Assembly (NCBI GenBank): GCA_900766915.1 | Contig: CAAFXE010000324.1 | Coordinates: 1 to 64,000, forward strand | DNA: 64,000 nucleotides | Source: Lachnospiraceae bacterium | GTDB taxonomy: Bacteria; Bacillota; Clostridia; Lachnospirales; Lachnospiraceae | Reading direction: 5' to 3' | Program-made: the position numbers and the translations under genes | Notes under the pieces: generated by a model | The model's input: the letters and a program-made list of their open reading frames with translations, nothing else | Told to the model about the DNA's origin: nothing | Databases searched by the model: none | Shown here: one piece after another, positions 8,317 through 17,805 of the stretch | Position numbering within the stretch: the first letter of the stretch is position 1 | How the letters are laid out: each line of letters begins with the position of its first letter

Positions 8317-9714
8317 ATGAACAAGTTGATGGAAAATGGTACAAACTTTATAGAACCAAAACTGCAAACGACCCATGTGAAAAGGGTTTCCATAGAGCTG
8401 CCTTTGATGGAGAAGTTAAAGATTCTTTCCGATGCAGCCAAATACGACGTGGCCTGTACCTCCAGCGGTGTAGCGAAGAAAAATCCGGGTCATGGCATGG
8501 GGAACGCCATCGAGGCAGGAATCTGTCACAGCTTTTCGGCGGACGGACGCTGCATTTCCTTATTAAAGATCCTTATGACCAATGAATGTATCTATAACTG
8601 CAAATACTGTATCAACCGTGCTTCCAACGATGTGGTGCGTACCAGCTTTACGCCGGAAGAGATCTGTCAGCTGGTGATCGGATTTTATAGAAGAAATTAT
8701 ATCGAGGGGCTGTTTTTAAGCTCCGGAATCTTAAAAAGTCCTGATTATACCATGGAACTGCTGTGCAAAACCCTGAAAATGCTAAGGGAAGACCATAAAT
8801 TTTATGGCTATATCCATGTAAAGGCGATACCGGGGGCAGACCAAAGACTCATTGATCTGGCAGGACTTTATGCAGACCGTATGAGCGTGAATCTGGAGCT
8901 TCCCACAGCAGAAGGGTTAAAGAATCTGGCTCCCAATAAATCAAGAAAAGCTATTTTAAAACCTATGAGGCAGGTACAGCTTCGCAGAGAAGAAAATAAA
9001 AATGAACTGATGCTCTATAAATCGGCACCGAAATTCGTGCCGGCAGGTCAGTCTACCCAGATGATCATTGGAGCCACGGGAGAAAGTGATTTCGAGATCG
9101 TATCGGTAGCAGAGAGCCTTTATCAGAAGTTTGATTTAAAGAGGGTCTTTTATTCTGCTTTTGTCAATGTCAATCAGGATAAACAGCTGCCTTCTACCCT
9201 GGAGGGGCCGCCTCTTTTAAGAGAACATCGCCTCTATCAGGCAGACTGGCTTCTGCGTTTTTATGAATTTGAAGCAGGAGAGCTTTTGGATGCGAAACGT
9301 CCAAACTTTAATATCTATTTTGATCCAAAGTGTGACTGGGCACTGCGACACATGGAATTTTTCCCCGTGGAGATTAACACAGTAGATTACCATATGCTGC
9401 TTCGCGTTCCGGGCATCGGGAATAAATCTGCCCTTCGAATCGTCAAGGCAAGGCGCATGGGCACTCTGGATTTTGAGGATCTAAAGAGGATCGGCGTGGT
9501 CTTAAAGAGGGCAATCTATTTCATTACCTGTAAAGGCAGACAGATGTATCCGCTGAAAGTGGAAGAGGATTATATTACGAGACAACTATTAGGTGTAAAG
9601 GAGAGGCTGCCGGAGCATTTGACAGAAAATGTGACCTATAAACAGCTATCATTATTCGATGACAATCTTTTTATGCAGGGACAGTCTGGAAGGTATCATG
9701 ACCGGTGTGTATGA
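8317..9714 (+). CDS. Putative DNA modification/repair radical SAM protein with C-terminal HhH
   Basis: The product is about 465 residues. CIYNCKYC is a CxxxCxxC radical SAM cluster site. The region EKLKILSDAAKYDVAC is typical of the radical SAM family that is genetically linked to a uracil-DNA-glycosylase-like partner. Near the C-terminus, LLRVPGIGNKSALRIVKARR is a helix-hairpin-helix DNA-binding motif. I chose the ATG at 8317 because AGGAAG lies 8 bp upstream. ATGs at 8296 and about 8410 are alternatives, the latter closer to the usual family N-terminus. It overlaps the next gene by 56 bp. The family is thought to act on damaged or modified DNA, but no reaction is known to me. Confidence 0.85.
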   Translation: MNKLMENGTNFIEPKLQTTHVKRVSIELPLMEKLKILSDAAKYDVACTSSGVAKKNPGHGMGNAIEAGICHSFSADGRCISLLKILMTNECIYNCKYCINRASNDVVRTSFTPEEICQLVIGFYRRNYIEGLFLSSGILKSPDYTMELLCKTLKMLREDHKFYGYIHVKAIPGADQRLIDLAGLYADRMSVNLELPTAEGLKNLAPNKSRKAILKPMRQVQLRREENKNELMLYKSAPKFVPAGQSTQMIIGATGESDFEIVSVAESLYQKFDLKRVFYSAFVNVNQDKQLPSTLEGPPLLREHRLYQADWLLRFYEFEAGELLDAKRPNFNIYFDPKCDWALRHMEFFPVEINTVDYHMLLRVPGIGNKSALRIVKARRMGTLDFEDLKRIGVVLKRAIYFITCKGRQMYPLKVEEDYITRQLLGVKERLPEHLTENVTYKQLSLFDDNLFMQGQSGRYHDRCV

Positions 9715-10417
9715 TGCCTATGCCAGCAGACTGGGATATGAAAATGTAAAACTTCAAATGGAAGGTGAGATGGACAGAGAACTGTTTTCGGACTATGTGG
9801 AGGTAGTTCCTGATCCGGAAAAGGCGGAGAAGGTATTACGTACCATTCGAAGGGAACTGGGACTGGAGGCTTATGACTCTATCTGCCAGGCGGCAGCCAG
9901 CTGGGATAAAAGAAAGGCTAATGCCATCTTTAAGACCGTGGTGTTAGGGCTTCATCTGCCAAAAAAGCAAAATGTCATGAACTGTCTTACCAAGGATTAT
10001 GTTTGTACCGTAGCAGACCTTAGCAAAAAGACCTGGCATGAGGCACACAGATTCATGGGATTTATCCGATTTACGGAACTGGCAGGGGGGATTCTCTATG
10101 CAGATATCCGCCCGGAGAATGCAGTGCTGCCACTGATCGCACCTCATTTTGCCAACCGGTATCCTGAGGAGAACTGGATCATCTACGATGAAAGAAGAGA
10201 AAAGTTTGCCATCCACAGAGCCGGAAAAGGCTTTATGATCCTGGAAGATATGAAAATCGCAGAGGAGGTTCGCAGTCAGCTCTCCATGGAGGAGGATGAT
10301 TACCGGGCCATGTGGAAAGCCTTTACCCAAAGCGTTGCTATTGAGGCCAGAAAGAATGAGAAGCTTCAAAAGCAGTTGTTGCCGTTAAAGTTCCGTGATA
10401 AAATGACAGAGTTCTAA
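9659..10417 (+). CDS. Uracil-DNA-glycosylase-like DNA repair protein paired with the radical SAM gene
   Basis: The product has 252 residues and opens MTIFLCRDSLEGIMTGVYDAYASR, the usual opening of the TIGR03915-type putative DNA repair family found next to radical SAM genes. A basic, aromatic-rich middle (MGFIRFTELAGGILYADIRPENAVLPLIAPHFANRYPEENWIIYDERR) is conserved in such proteins. It starts inside the radical SAM gene and so is probably co-translated. The family has a domain distantly related to uracil-DNA glycosylases, but the enzymatic activity is unproven. The two proteins are expected to work together on DNA. Confidence 0.8.
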   Translation: MTIFLCRDSLEGIMTGVYDAYASRLGYENVKLQMEGEMDRELFSDYVEVVPDPEKAEKVLRTIRRELGLEAYDSICQAAASWDKRKANAIFKTVVLGLHLPKKQNVMNCLTKDYVCTVADLSKKTWHEAHRFMGFIRFTELAGGILYADIRPENAVLPLIAPHFANRYPEENWIIYDERREKFAIHRAGKGFMILEDMKIAEEVRSQLSMEEDDYRAMWKAFTQSVAIEARKNEKLQKQLLPLKFRDKMTEF

Positions 10418-10447
10418 GAAATTTCATTGACGGGAAAGGCAGCAGTT

Positions 10448-12805
10448 GTGGAACGGGAAACGATCAGGATTTCAGTCAGGGAGCTGGTAGAATTTATTTT
10501 ATGCTCCGGGGATATAGACAATCGTGTGGGCGGCAGACAGGATGCCCAGAGTATGCTGGCAGGAGCCAGGATCCATCGGAAGATCCAAAGAAGTATGGGC
10601 TCGGATTATCACGCAGAAGTTACTTTAAAACATGTGATACCCATGGAGGAGTTTGATCTTTTGGTGGAAGGACGTGCCGATGGAATCATTGACGGAGAGC
10701 CCGTGACCATTGATGAGATCAAAGGCATCTATAAAAGTCTGGAATATTTAAAAGAACCCATTCCTGTACATCTGGCACAGGCAAAATGCTATGCTTATAT
10801 TTATGGGGTGCAAAATGACAAGACCCGGATGGATGTTCAGATGACCTATGTGAATCTGGACACGGAGCAGAAGCTGTACTTTCGGGAATGCTATACCATG
10901 GTAGAACTGACGGTATGGTTTGAAAATCTGATTCGGGAATACCAGAAGTGGGCCGTTTTTCAGTATCAGTGGAAGCAGCTTCGAAATGCCAGCATCAAGG
11001 CAGTGCAGTTTCCTTATGAATACCGGGAAGGACAAAAAGAACTGGCAGGCAGTGTGTACCGCAGTATATTGAGAGAAAAGCGGCTGTTCATTCAGGCACC
11101 CACAGGGACAGGAAAAACTCTGGCAACCCTGTTTCCGGCAGTGAAAGCCATGGGTGAGGGACTCGGTGATAAGATCTTTTATCTCACAGCGAAAACCATT
11201 ACCAGGACCGTGGCGGCATCCTGTCTGGATCTTTTGCGTGGGCAGAAGCTCCGGATAAAATCCGTGCTTTTAACCGCCAAAGACAAAATGTGCCTTTGTG
11301 AAGAAACAAATTGTAATCCGGATGCCTGTCCTTATGCGAAAGGGCATTATGACAGGGTCAACGATGCGGTTTTTGAACTACTAAATACCGATCAGGATCA
11401 GATGACAAGGGAGATCCTCCAGGAACATGCAAAAAAGTGGCAGGTATGCCCCTTTGAACTGAGTCTGGATGTATCTACCTGGGTAGATACGGTGATCTGT
11501 GACTATAATTATGCCTTTGACCCCAGGGCTCATTTGAGACGTTTTTTCCATGAAGGGGCAGAAGAGGATTATATCTTCCTGGTGGACGAGGCGCACAATC
11601 TGGTGGAACGTGCCAGAACCATGTACAGTGCCACTCTTTGTAAGGAAGATTTTCTGGAACTTAAGAAGCTATTAAAGGGAAAGGCTCCCAAGGTTGAAAA
11701 ACAGTTAAATAAGTGTAATTCCCACTTATTGGAGTTAAAACGGGAGTGCGAATCCTATGAGATCTTAAAGGATATCAATGCACTCTATTTGCAGCTACTC
11801 TCACTGTCCGGAGAAATCCAGGAATATCTGGAGTATGTGGACGATCCGGACCTGAAAAAAAGTGTGACTGAATTTTATCTGAACCTGCGTACCTTCTTAA
11901 ATACCTATGATGTGCTGGACGAAAGCTACAGGATCTATTCCCAGATGTGTGGGGATGGAAAGTTTCGACTTCATTTATTCTGCATTCATCCGGCAAACCG
12001 TCTGAAGGAATATTTGCGCCATGGAAGAGGCTGCATATTTTTTTCAGCGACCTTTTTGCCAATACAATATTATAAGGAACTGTTAAGCGGGGATATGGAA
12101 GATTATGCGGTCTATGCAACCTCCTGCTTTCCGCCGGAAAATCAGCTGGTATTTGTAGGCGGAGATGTGACAAGCCGCTATACCCGAAGAGGACCGAGAG
12201 AATATGAACGTATCAGCGGTTACATTGAGGAAACCATAAGAAATAAAACGGGAAATTATCTTGTATTTTTTCCTTCCTATGAAATGATGGAAAGTGTCTA
12301 TGACAGATTTTCCAATACAGAGACTGGAAGATCCTGTGTCTGTAAGCTGCAAAGTGCCAACATGACAGAGGAAGAAAGGGAAGAATTTTTAGAAGCCTTT
12401 GAAACAGGCGAGGATAAAGGGAAAAGTCTCCTTGGTTTTTGCGTCATGGGCGGAATCTTTTCCGAAGGAATTGATCTGACAAACGAAAGGCTTATCGGTG
12501 CCATCATTGTAGGGACCGGACTTCCAAAGGTTTGTACAGAAAGGGAAATATTAAAGAACTATTTTGACGAACGAGGATTGGGAGGCTTTGATTATGCCTA
12601 TCTTTTTCCGGGGATGAACAAGGTTTTGCAGTCCGCAGGCCGTGTGATCCGAACCTCAGAGGATAAAGGCTGTATTCTCCTGTTGGATGAGCGATTTCGG
12701 AAAGAAGAATATCAAAGGCTGTTCCCACGGGAATGGAAACAGCCTGTATTTGGTAAAAGATCTGATCTAAGGTCTGTACTGCAAAGCTTCTGGAAGGAAG
12801 AGTAA
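10448..12805 (+). CDS. Nuclease-helicase fusion: PD-(D/E)XK domain plus DinG/XPD-type Fe-S helicase
   Basis: The product is about 785 residues. The first 200 or so contain VEGRADGIIDGEPVTIDEIKGIY, a RecB/Cas4-like PD-(D/E)XK nuclease pattern. The helicase part has Walker A APTGTGKTLA near residue 220, a cysteine group CLCEETNCNPDACPY expected to hold an Fe-S cluster as in XPD/DinG, the DEAH box VDEAHNLVERAR, FFSATFLP, and the C-terminal motif QSAGRVIRTSEDKGCILLLDER. I prefer the GTG at 10448, with GGGAAAGG 8 bp upstream, over the in-frame TTG at 10427. It follows the repair pair by about 30 bp and is probably co-transcribed. It presumably unwinds DNA 5' to 3' and may nick or degrade it. The stop lies 2 bp from the convergent LysR stop. 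Confidence 0.87.
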   Translation: MERETIRISVRELVEFILCSGDIDNRVGGRQDAQSMLAGARIHRKIQRSMGSDYHAEVTLKHVIPMEEFDLLVEGRADGIIDGEPVTIDEIKGIYKSLEYLKEPIPVHLAQAKCYAYIYGVQNDKTRMDVQMTYVNLDTEQKLYFRECYTMVELTVWFENLIREYQKWAVFQYQWKQLRNASIKAVQFPYEYREGQKELAGSVYRSILREKRLFIQAPTGTGKTLATLFPAVKAMGEGLGDKIFYLTAKTITRTVAASCLDLLRGQKLRIKSVLLTAKDKMCLCEETNCNPDACPYAKGHYDRVNDAVFELLNTDQDQMTREILQEHAKKWQVCPFELSLDVSTWVDTVICDYNYAFDPRAHLRRFFHEGAEEDYIFLVDEAHNLVERARTMYSATLCKEDFLELKKLLKGKAPKVEKQLNKCNSHLLELKRECESYEILKDINALYLQLLSLSGEIQEYLEYVDDPDLKKSVTEFYLNLRTFLNTYDVLDESYRIYSQMCGDGKFRLHLFCIHPANRLKEYLRHGRGCIFFSATFLPIQYYKELLSGDMEDYAVYATSCFPPENQLVFVGGDVTSRYTRRGPREYERISGYIEETIRNKTGNYLVFFPSYEMMESVYDRFSNTETGRSCVCKLQSANMTEEEREEFLEAFETGEDKGKSLLGFCVMGGIFSEGIDLTNERLIGAIIVGTGLPKVCTEREILKNYFDERGLGGFDYAYLFPGMNKVLQSAGRVIRTSEDKGCILLLDERFRKEEYQRLFPREWKQPVFGKRSDLRSVLQSFWKEE

Positions 12806-12807
12806 AG

Positions 12808-13692
12808 CTAATCTTCCTGAAAGAATTTTATAAATTCTCTTGCTGCCGGGCTTAATGGTATGGGATCGCTGGTGACGATGACGATCTCGCGTTCCGGCAG
12901 CGTTTCTTTTAATTTCAGCGGATACATTTCCGGTCTGTCTCCGGTTAACAGATAGTCCGGGATGAATGCGATACCAAGACCGATATTTGCAAGGTCTAAT
13001 AGAAGGTCGTTGCTGCTTAATTCAATTTCCGGAACCAGATCAAGCTCATGCTGCAAAAACAGATGATGTAAAAATTCACTGGTGGTACTTTGACGGTCCA
13101 GCATCAGGATCGGATAGTCCAAAAGCTCTTCAAAGGAAAGAATACGATCCTGAAGATCAAAGAAATTTTTATTTGCTACAAACACATCCTGGAATTTTTT
13201 GATGGTGTGGATGCGGCTTGTATTGTTTAAACGGGAGTTTGGATAATTGGTCACAATAAAATCCACCTGTCCGTTTTCCAGAAGATCTACACAGCCGGTA
13301 GAGGTCTGGTTTGTTACTTTAATGTGTACGTTTGGATATTCCTTATGGAATTTATTCAAAAACGGTACAAGAAAATAGCGGCAGATGGTGTCGCTGGCGC
13401 CGATACGAAGCTGACCGCCTCCAAGAGAGTTGGCTTCTAAGATCTGATTTTCTCCACGCTGGATCAGGTTGATGGCAGGTTCAATATGGCGAAGCAGAAT
13501 CTCGCCCTCCGGAGTTAATCGTACCTTTTTGGTACTGCGGATAAACAGATTCTGATTGAGTCTTTTCTCCAGTGTTTTCACAGACTGGCTGACGGCAGAC
13601 TGGGAAATATATAGCTGTTTGGATGCTTCGGAAAAGCTAAGGGACGTTGCTACATAGTAAAATACTTTATAAAGCTCATAGTTGATATCCAT
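12808..13692 (-). CDS. LysR-family transcriptional regulator
   Basis: This LysR-length protein (about 294 residues) has an N-terminal winged helix-turn-helix (FSEASKQLYISQSAVSQSVKTLEKRLN, about residues 17-44) and a C-terminal effector-binding domain (GGQLRIGASDTICRYFLVPFLNKFHKEYPN). I chose the ATG at 13692, with AAGGAG 8 bp upstream; a GTG at 13701 is less likely. It is transcribed away from purL. LysR proteins usually control a divergent neighbour, so it could act on the purL promoter region, but no ligand is evident. Confidence 0.9.
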   Translation of the reverse strand: MDINYELYKVFYYVATSLSFSEASKQLYISQSAVSQSVKTLEKRLNQNLFIRSTKKVRLTPEGEILLRHIEPAINLIQRGENQILEANSLGGGQLRIGASDTICRYFLVPFLNKFHKEYPNVHIKVTNQTSTGCVDLLENGQVDFIVTNYPNSRLNNTSRIHTIKKFQDVFVANKNFFDLQDRILSFEELLDYPILMLDRQSTTSEFLHHLFLQHELDLVPEIELSSNDLLLDLANIGLGIAFIPDYLLTGDRPEMYPLKLKETLPEREIVIVTSDPIPLSPAAREFIKFFQED

Positions 13693-13897
13693 CATAAGCA
13701 CTCCTTATTGACTTATTAAATATATTTATATAGTAACTGATAGGCTTTTAGAATGCAACTATTAATTGGGCTAATTAAAAAGATTAAATATATTAATTAT
13801 ACTAATTCCGTGGAATATGCTAGGATGATAGAGCAATAAATAGATAGATTAGCAACTATTCCATATAAAGCACACAAGATCTATAGGAGGTTACACA
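13693..13897 (+). promoter_or_regulatory. AT-rich divergent control region between LysR gene and purL
   Basis: A candidate purL promoter is TTAAAA (13775-13780), 17 bp, TATACT (13798-13803). The segment has repeated TTAATTA/TAATTAA-type inverted motifs (13761-13800) that could be LysR sites. TAGGAGG sits ahead of the purL ATG. I saw no guanine or PRPP riboswitch fold. Confidence 0.4.
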
Positions 13898-16800
13898 ATG
13901 AGTCAGGTAAGACGTATCTATGTGGAAAAGAAAGATGCTTTTGCAGTTAATGCAAAGGAATTACATGGTGAAATCAAAAATTATTTGGGAATTCATGAAG
14001 TTACCGGCGTAAGAGTATTGATCCGTTATGATGTGGAAAATATTTCCGATGAAGTATTTGAAACAGCATGCAATACAGTATTCTCTGAGCCACCGGTAGA
14101 CGTATTATATAAAGAAAGCTTTGAAATTGCAGAAAATGCAAGCGTATTCAGCGTGGAATATCTTCCGGGGCAGTTCGACCAGAGAGCAGATTCCGCAGTG
14201 CAGTGCGTGAAATTCTTAAAAGAAGATGAAGAACCGGTGATCACAACAGCAGTCACATACGTGATCGAAGGAAATATTACGAAGGAACAGTTAGCAAGCA
14301 TCAAGTCCTTTTGTATCAACCCGGTAGATTCCAGAGAAACAGGTATGGAAAAACCGGAAACACTGGTAAGTGTGTTTGAAGAGCCGGAAGATGTAAAGAT
14401 CTTTGATGGTTTCAAGGATATGCCGGAAGAAGAGTTAAAAGCACTCTATGATTCTTTGGGTCTTGCCATGACCTTTAAGGATTTCCAGCATGTACAGAGC
14501 TACTTCCATAACGAAGAAAAAAGAGATCCGTCCATGACAGAGATCCGTGTGCTGGATACTTACTGGTCAGATCATTGCCGTCACACAACCTTCTCTACAG
14601 AATTAACAGATGTTGCATTTGGAGAGGGCTATTACAAAGCTCCAATCGTAAAAACCTATGAAAACTATCTGTCAGACAGAAAAGAGGTATATGGAGACCG
14701 TAAGGATAAATTCGTATGCTTAATGGACCTTGCTCTGATGGCTATGAAAAAACTGAAAAAAGAAGGCAAGCTTAAGGATCAGGAAGAATCCGATGAAATC
14801 AACGCCTGCTCTATCGTAGTACCCGTAGAAGTAGACGGTGAAGTAGAAGAGTGGCTTGTAAACTTTAAAAATGAAACACACAACCATCCAACAGAAATTG
14901 AACCTTTCGGTGGAGCTGCTACCTGCCTTGGCGGTGCGATCCGAGATCCATTGTCAGGACGTACTTATGTTTATCAGGCAATGCGTGTTACAGGTGCCGC
15001 AGATCCTACAAAATCCATGGCTGAAACTCTGAAAGGTAAATTACCACAGAGAAAGCTTGTTACAGGTGCGGCTGACGGTTACAGCTCTTACGGTAACCAG
15101 ATTGGTCTTGCAACAGGCTATGTAAAAGAAATTTATCATCCGGATTATGTTGCAAAACGTATGGAAATCGGTGCCGTAATGGGTGCTGCTCCAAGACGTG
15201 CAGTCATCCGTGAAACCTCTGATCCGGGAGACATCATCATCCTGTTAGGCGGACGTACAGGACGTGACGGCTGCGGCGGTGCAACAGGTTCCTCCAAAGT
15301 ACACACAGAAAGCTCTATCGAGACCTGTGGCGCTGAAGTACAGAAAGGTAATGCACCGACAGAACGTAAGATCCAGAGATTATTCAGACGTGAAGAAGTA
15401 AGTAAGCTCATTAAAAAATGTAATGACTTTGGTGCCGGCGGTGTTTCCGTAGCCATCGGTGAGCTGGCAGACGGCCTTGTCGTAAATCTTGATAAAGTAC
15501 CGAAAAAATATGCAGGTCTTGACGGAACTGAAATTGCGATTTCCGAATCTCAGGAACGTATGGCAGTTGTTGTAGATCCAAAAGATGTGGCAGAATTCAT
15601 GAAATATGCTGCAGAAGAAAATTTGGAGGCTACAGAAGTAGCGGTAGTTACAGAAGAACCGCGTCTTGTATTACAGTGGAGAGGAAAAGATATCGTAAAT
15701 ATCTCCAGAGCATTCCTGGATACCAACGGTGCACACCAGGAAACAACAGTTGCAGTAGATATGCCATGTGAAGAAGGCAAATATTTCGAAAGAAAAGAAG
15801 TAGGCGACGTCAGAGAAGCATGGTTAAACACATTAAAAGACTTAAATGTATGTTCCCAGAAGGGTCTGGTGGAAATGTTCGACGCTTCCATCGGAGCCGG
15901 CAGTGTATTTATGCCATACGGCGGTAAATATCAGTTGACAGAAACACAGACCATGGTTGCAAAGCTTCCGGTATTAAAAGGAAAGACAGATACCGTGACC
16001 ATGATGAGCTATGGTTTCGATCCATACCTTTCCAGCTGGAGCCCATACCACGGTGCGATCTATGCAGTTGTTGAATCTGTAGCGAAGATCGTAGCTTCCG
16101 GTGGTGACTATAGTAAGATCCGTTTCACCTTCCAGGAATACTTCCGCAGAATGACAGAGGATCCACATCGTTGGAGTCAGCCGTTTGCAGCACTTCTTGG
16201 TGCTTATGATGCACAGCTGGGATTCGGACTTCCATCCATCGGCGGTAAAGACAGTATGTCAGGAACCTTCAATGATATCGATGTTCCGCCAACACTGGTA
16301 TCCTTTGCAGTAGATGTGGCAAGCGACAAGACCATCATCACCCCGGAATTAAAGAAGGCAGGCAACAAGCTGGTACTCTTAAGCGTTCCAAGAAATGAAT
16401 ATGATCTTCCGGATTACGGATATATGATGGATCAGTATGGTAAATTCCATGAAGATATCAAAGCAGGTAAGATCGTTTCTGCATACGCATTAGATTCCCA
16501 TGGTGTGATCTCTGCGTTGAGCAAAATGGCATTTGGTAACGGACTGGGTGTAAAGATCGAGCACAATGTGGATCCAAGAGATGCATTTGCACCTGGATTT
16601 GGCTGCATCGTAGCAGAAGTGCCGGACGGAAAAGTTGGAGAGCTCTCCATCCAGTACACACTGATTGGTGAAGTCACAGAAAAAGACTTCTCTTACGGAA
16701 ATGTGACAATCGCTCATGAAGAAGCAGTAGCGCTTTGGAAGAGTACATTGGAAGATGTATTCCCAACGGTTGCAGTAGATGGCAAAGAAGCAGTGGAAAC

Positions 16801-17647
16801 TCCGCTTTACAAAGCAGACAGCATCTATGTATGTAAAAATAAAGTAGCAAAACCAACCGTATTTATCCCTGTATTCCCGGGTACCAACTGTGAATTTGAC
16901 AGTGCGAAAGCATTTGAGCGTGCAGGGGCAGATACCATTGTGAAGGTATTTAAGAACTTAACAGCACAGGACATCAGAGAATCTGTAGATGAATTTGAAA
17001 AAGCGATCAATCAGTCTCAGATCATCATGTTCCCGGGTGGCTTCTCCGCAGGCGACGAACCGGATGGATCTGCGAAATTTTTTGCAACTGCCTTCAGAAA
17101 TGAAAAGATGAAAGAAGCAGTTATGAAGCTTTTAAATGAAAGAGACGGTCTGGCTCTTGGTATCTGTAACGGTTTCCAGGCACTGATTAAGCTTGGCCTT
17201 GTACCATACGGCGAAATCGTGGGACAGACAAGCGATTCACCGACTCTGACCTACAACACCATCGGACGTCATATTTCCAAGATGGTTTATACAAAGGTAG
17301 TAACAAACAAATCCCCATGGTTGCAGGAAGCAACTCTTGGCGGTGTATACTGTAACCCGGCTTCTCATGGTGAAGGCCGTTTCGTAGCAAGTAAAGAATG
17401 GATCGACAAGCTCTTTGCCAACGGACAGGTTGCAACCCAGTATGTAGACTTAAACGGAAATGCTTCCATGGATGAAGAATGGAACATCAATGGTTCTTAT
17501 GCATCCATCGAAGGTATCACAAGCCCGGACGGACGTGTCCTTGGTAAAATGGCACACTCCGAACGCCGTGGTGATTCCGTAGCCATCAACATTTACGGAG
17601 AACAGGATCTCAGACTGTTTGAATCTGGCGTGAAATATTTCAAATAA
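13898..17647 (+). CDS. purL: Phosphoribosylformylglycinamidine synthase, single-chain with glutaminase domain
   Basis: The 1249-residue product performs step 4 of de novo purine synthesis: FGAR + ATP + glutamine to FGAM. The N-terminal synthetase part holds NETHNHPTEIEPFGGAATCLGG, the catalytic-His region, and GAGGVSVAIGELADG. The C-terminal class I glutaminase starts near residue 985 (PVFPGTNCEFDSAKAFERAG), has its catalytic Cys in LGICNGFQALIKLGL near 1089, and HGEGRF near 1157. This is the long fused form used by clostridia (TIGR01857 type), in place of the separate PurS/PurQ/PurL of bacilli. TAGGAGG precedes the ATG. No other pur gene adjoins it; a short-chain dehydrogenase follows after a hairpin. 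Confidence 0.97.
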   Translation: MSQVRRIYVEKKDAFAVNAKELHGEIKNYLGIHEVTGVRVLIRYDVENISDEVFETACNTVFSEPPVDVLYKESFEIAENASVFSVEYLPGQFDQRADSAVQCVKFLKEDEEPVITTAVTYVIEGNITKEQLASIKSFCINPVDSRETGMEKPETLVSVFEEPEDVKIFDGFKDMPEEELKALYDSLGLAMTFKDFQHVQSYFHNEEKRDPSMTEIRVLDTYWSDHCRHTTFSTELTDVAFGEGYYKAPIVKTYENYLSDRKEVYGDRKDKFVCLMDLALMAMKKLKKEGKLKDQEESDEINACSIVVPVEVDGEVEEWLVNFKNETHNHPTEIEPFGGAATCLGGAIRDPLSGRTYVYQAMRVTGAADPTKSMAETLKGKLPQRKLVTGAADGYSSYGNQIGLATGYVKEIYHPDYVAKRMEIGAVMGAAPRRAVIRETSDPGDIIILLGGRTGRDGCGGATGSSKVHTESSIETCGAEVQKGNAPTERKIQRLFRREEVSKLIKKCNDFGAGGVSVAIGELADGLVVNLDKVPKKYAGLDGTEIAISESQERMAVVVDPKDVAEFMKYAAEENLEATEVAVVTEEPRLVLQWRGKDIVNISRAFLDTNGAHQETTVAVDMPCEEGKYFERKEVGDVREAWLNTLKDLNVCSQKGLVEMFDASIGAGSVFMPYGGKYQLTETQTMVAKLPVLKGKTDTVTMMSYGFDPYLSSWSPYHGAIYAVVESVAKIVASGGDYSKIRFTFQEYFRRMTEDPHRWSQPFAALLGAYDAQLGFGLPSIGGKDSMSGTFNDIDVPPTLVSFAVDVASDKTIITPELKKAGNKLVLLSVPRNEYDLPDYGYMMDQYGKFHEDIKAGKIVSAYALDSHGVISALSKMAFGNGLGVKIEHNVDPRDAFAPGFGCIVAEVPDGKVGELSIQYTLIGEVTEKDFSYGNVTIAHEEAVALWKSTLEDVFPTVAVDGKEAVETPLYKADSIYVCKNKVAKPTVFIPVFPGTNCEFDSAKAFERAGADTIVKVFKNLTAQDIRESVDEFEKAINQSQIIMFPGGFSAGDEPDGSAKFFATAFRNEKMKEAVMKLLNERDGLALGICNGFQALIKLGLVPYGEIVGQTSDSPTLTYNTIGRHISKMVYTKVVTNKSPWLQEATLGGVYCNPASHGEGRFVASKEWIDKLFANGQVATQYVDLNGNASMDEEWNINGSYASIEGITSPDGRVLGKMAHSERRGDSVAINIYGEQDLRLFESGVKYFK

Positions 17648-17669
17648 ATGAATGATTGATATCACAGTA

Positions 17670-17699
17670 TTTAGCACAGAGTAACAGCTCTGTGCTAAA
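17670..17699 (+). terminator. Hairpin after purL
   Basis: TTTAGCACAGAG pairs with CTCTGTGCTAAA around a 6-nt loop. The T tract is short, so it may be a weak terminator or mRNA-stabilising hairpin. Confidence 0.7.
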
Positions 17700-17725
17700 T
17701 TTATGTGCGGAGAGAAAATATAGGA

Positions 17726-17753
17726 TTTCAAATACCGGAAAAGATGTTATAAT
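17726..17753 (+). promoter_or_regulatory. Candidate promoter of the short-chain dehydrogenase gene
   Basis: A perfect TATAAT lies 16 bp after TTTCAA and about 50 bp ahead of the ATG. The -35 match is weak. Confidence 0.5.
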
Positions 17754-17805
17754 TAGAAAAAATTAATTCTGAATTGTAGCATTTATATTAAAACAGGAGA
17801 TTGTC

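Noticed and set aside
13693..13897. Guanine or PRPP riboswitch ahead of purL
   Set aside because: The gap is short and AT-rich, without the conserved loops; only promoter-like and LysR-site-like features are visible.
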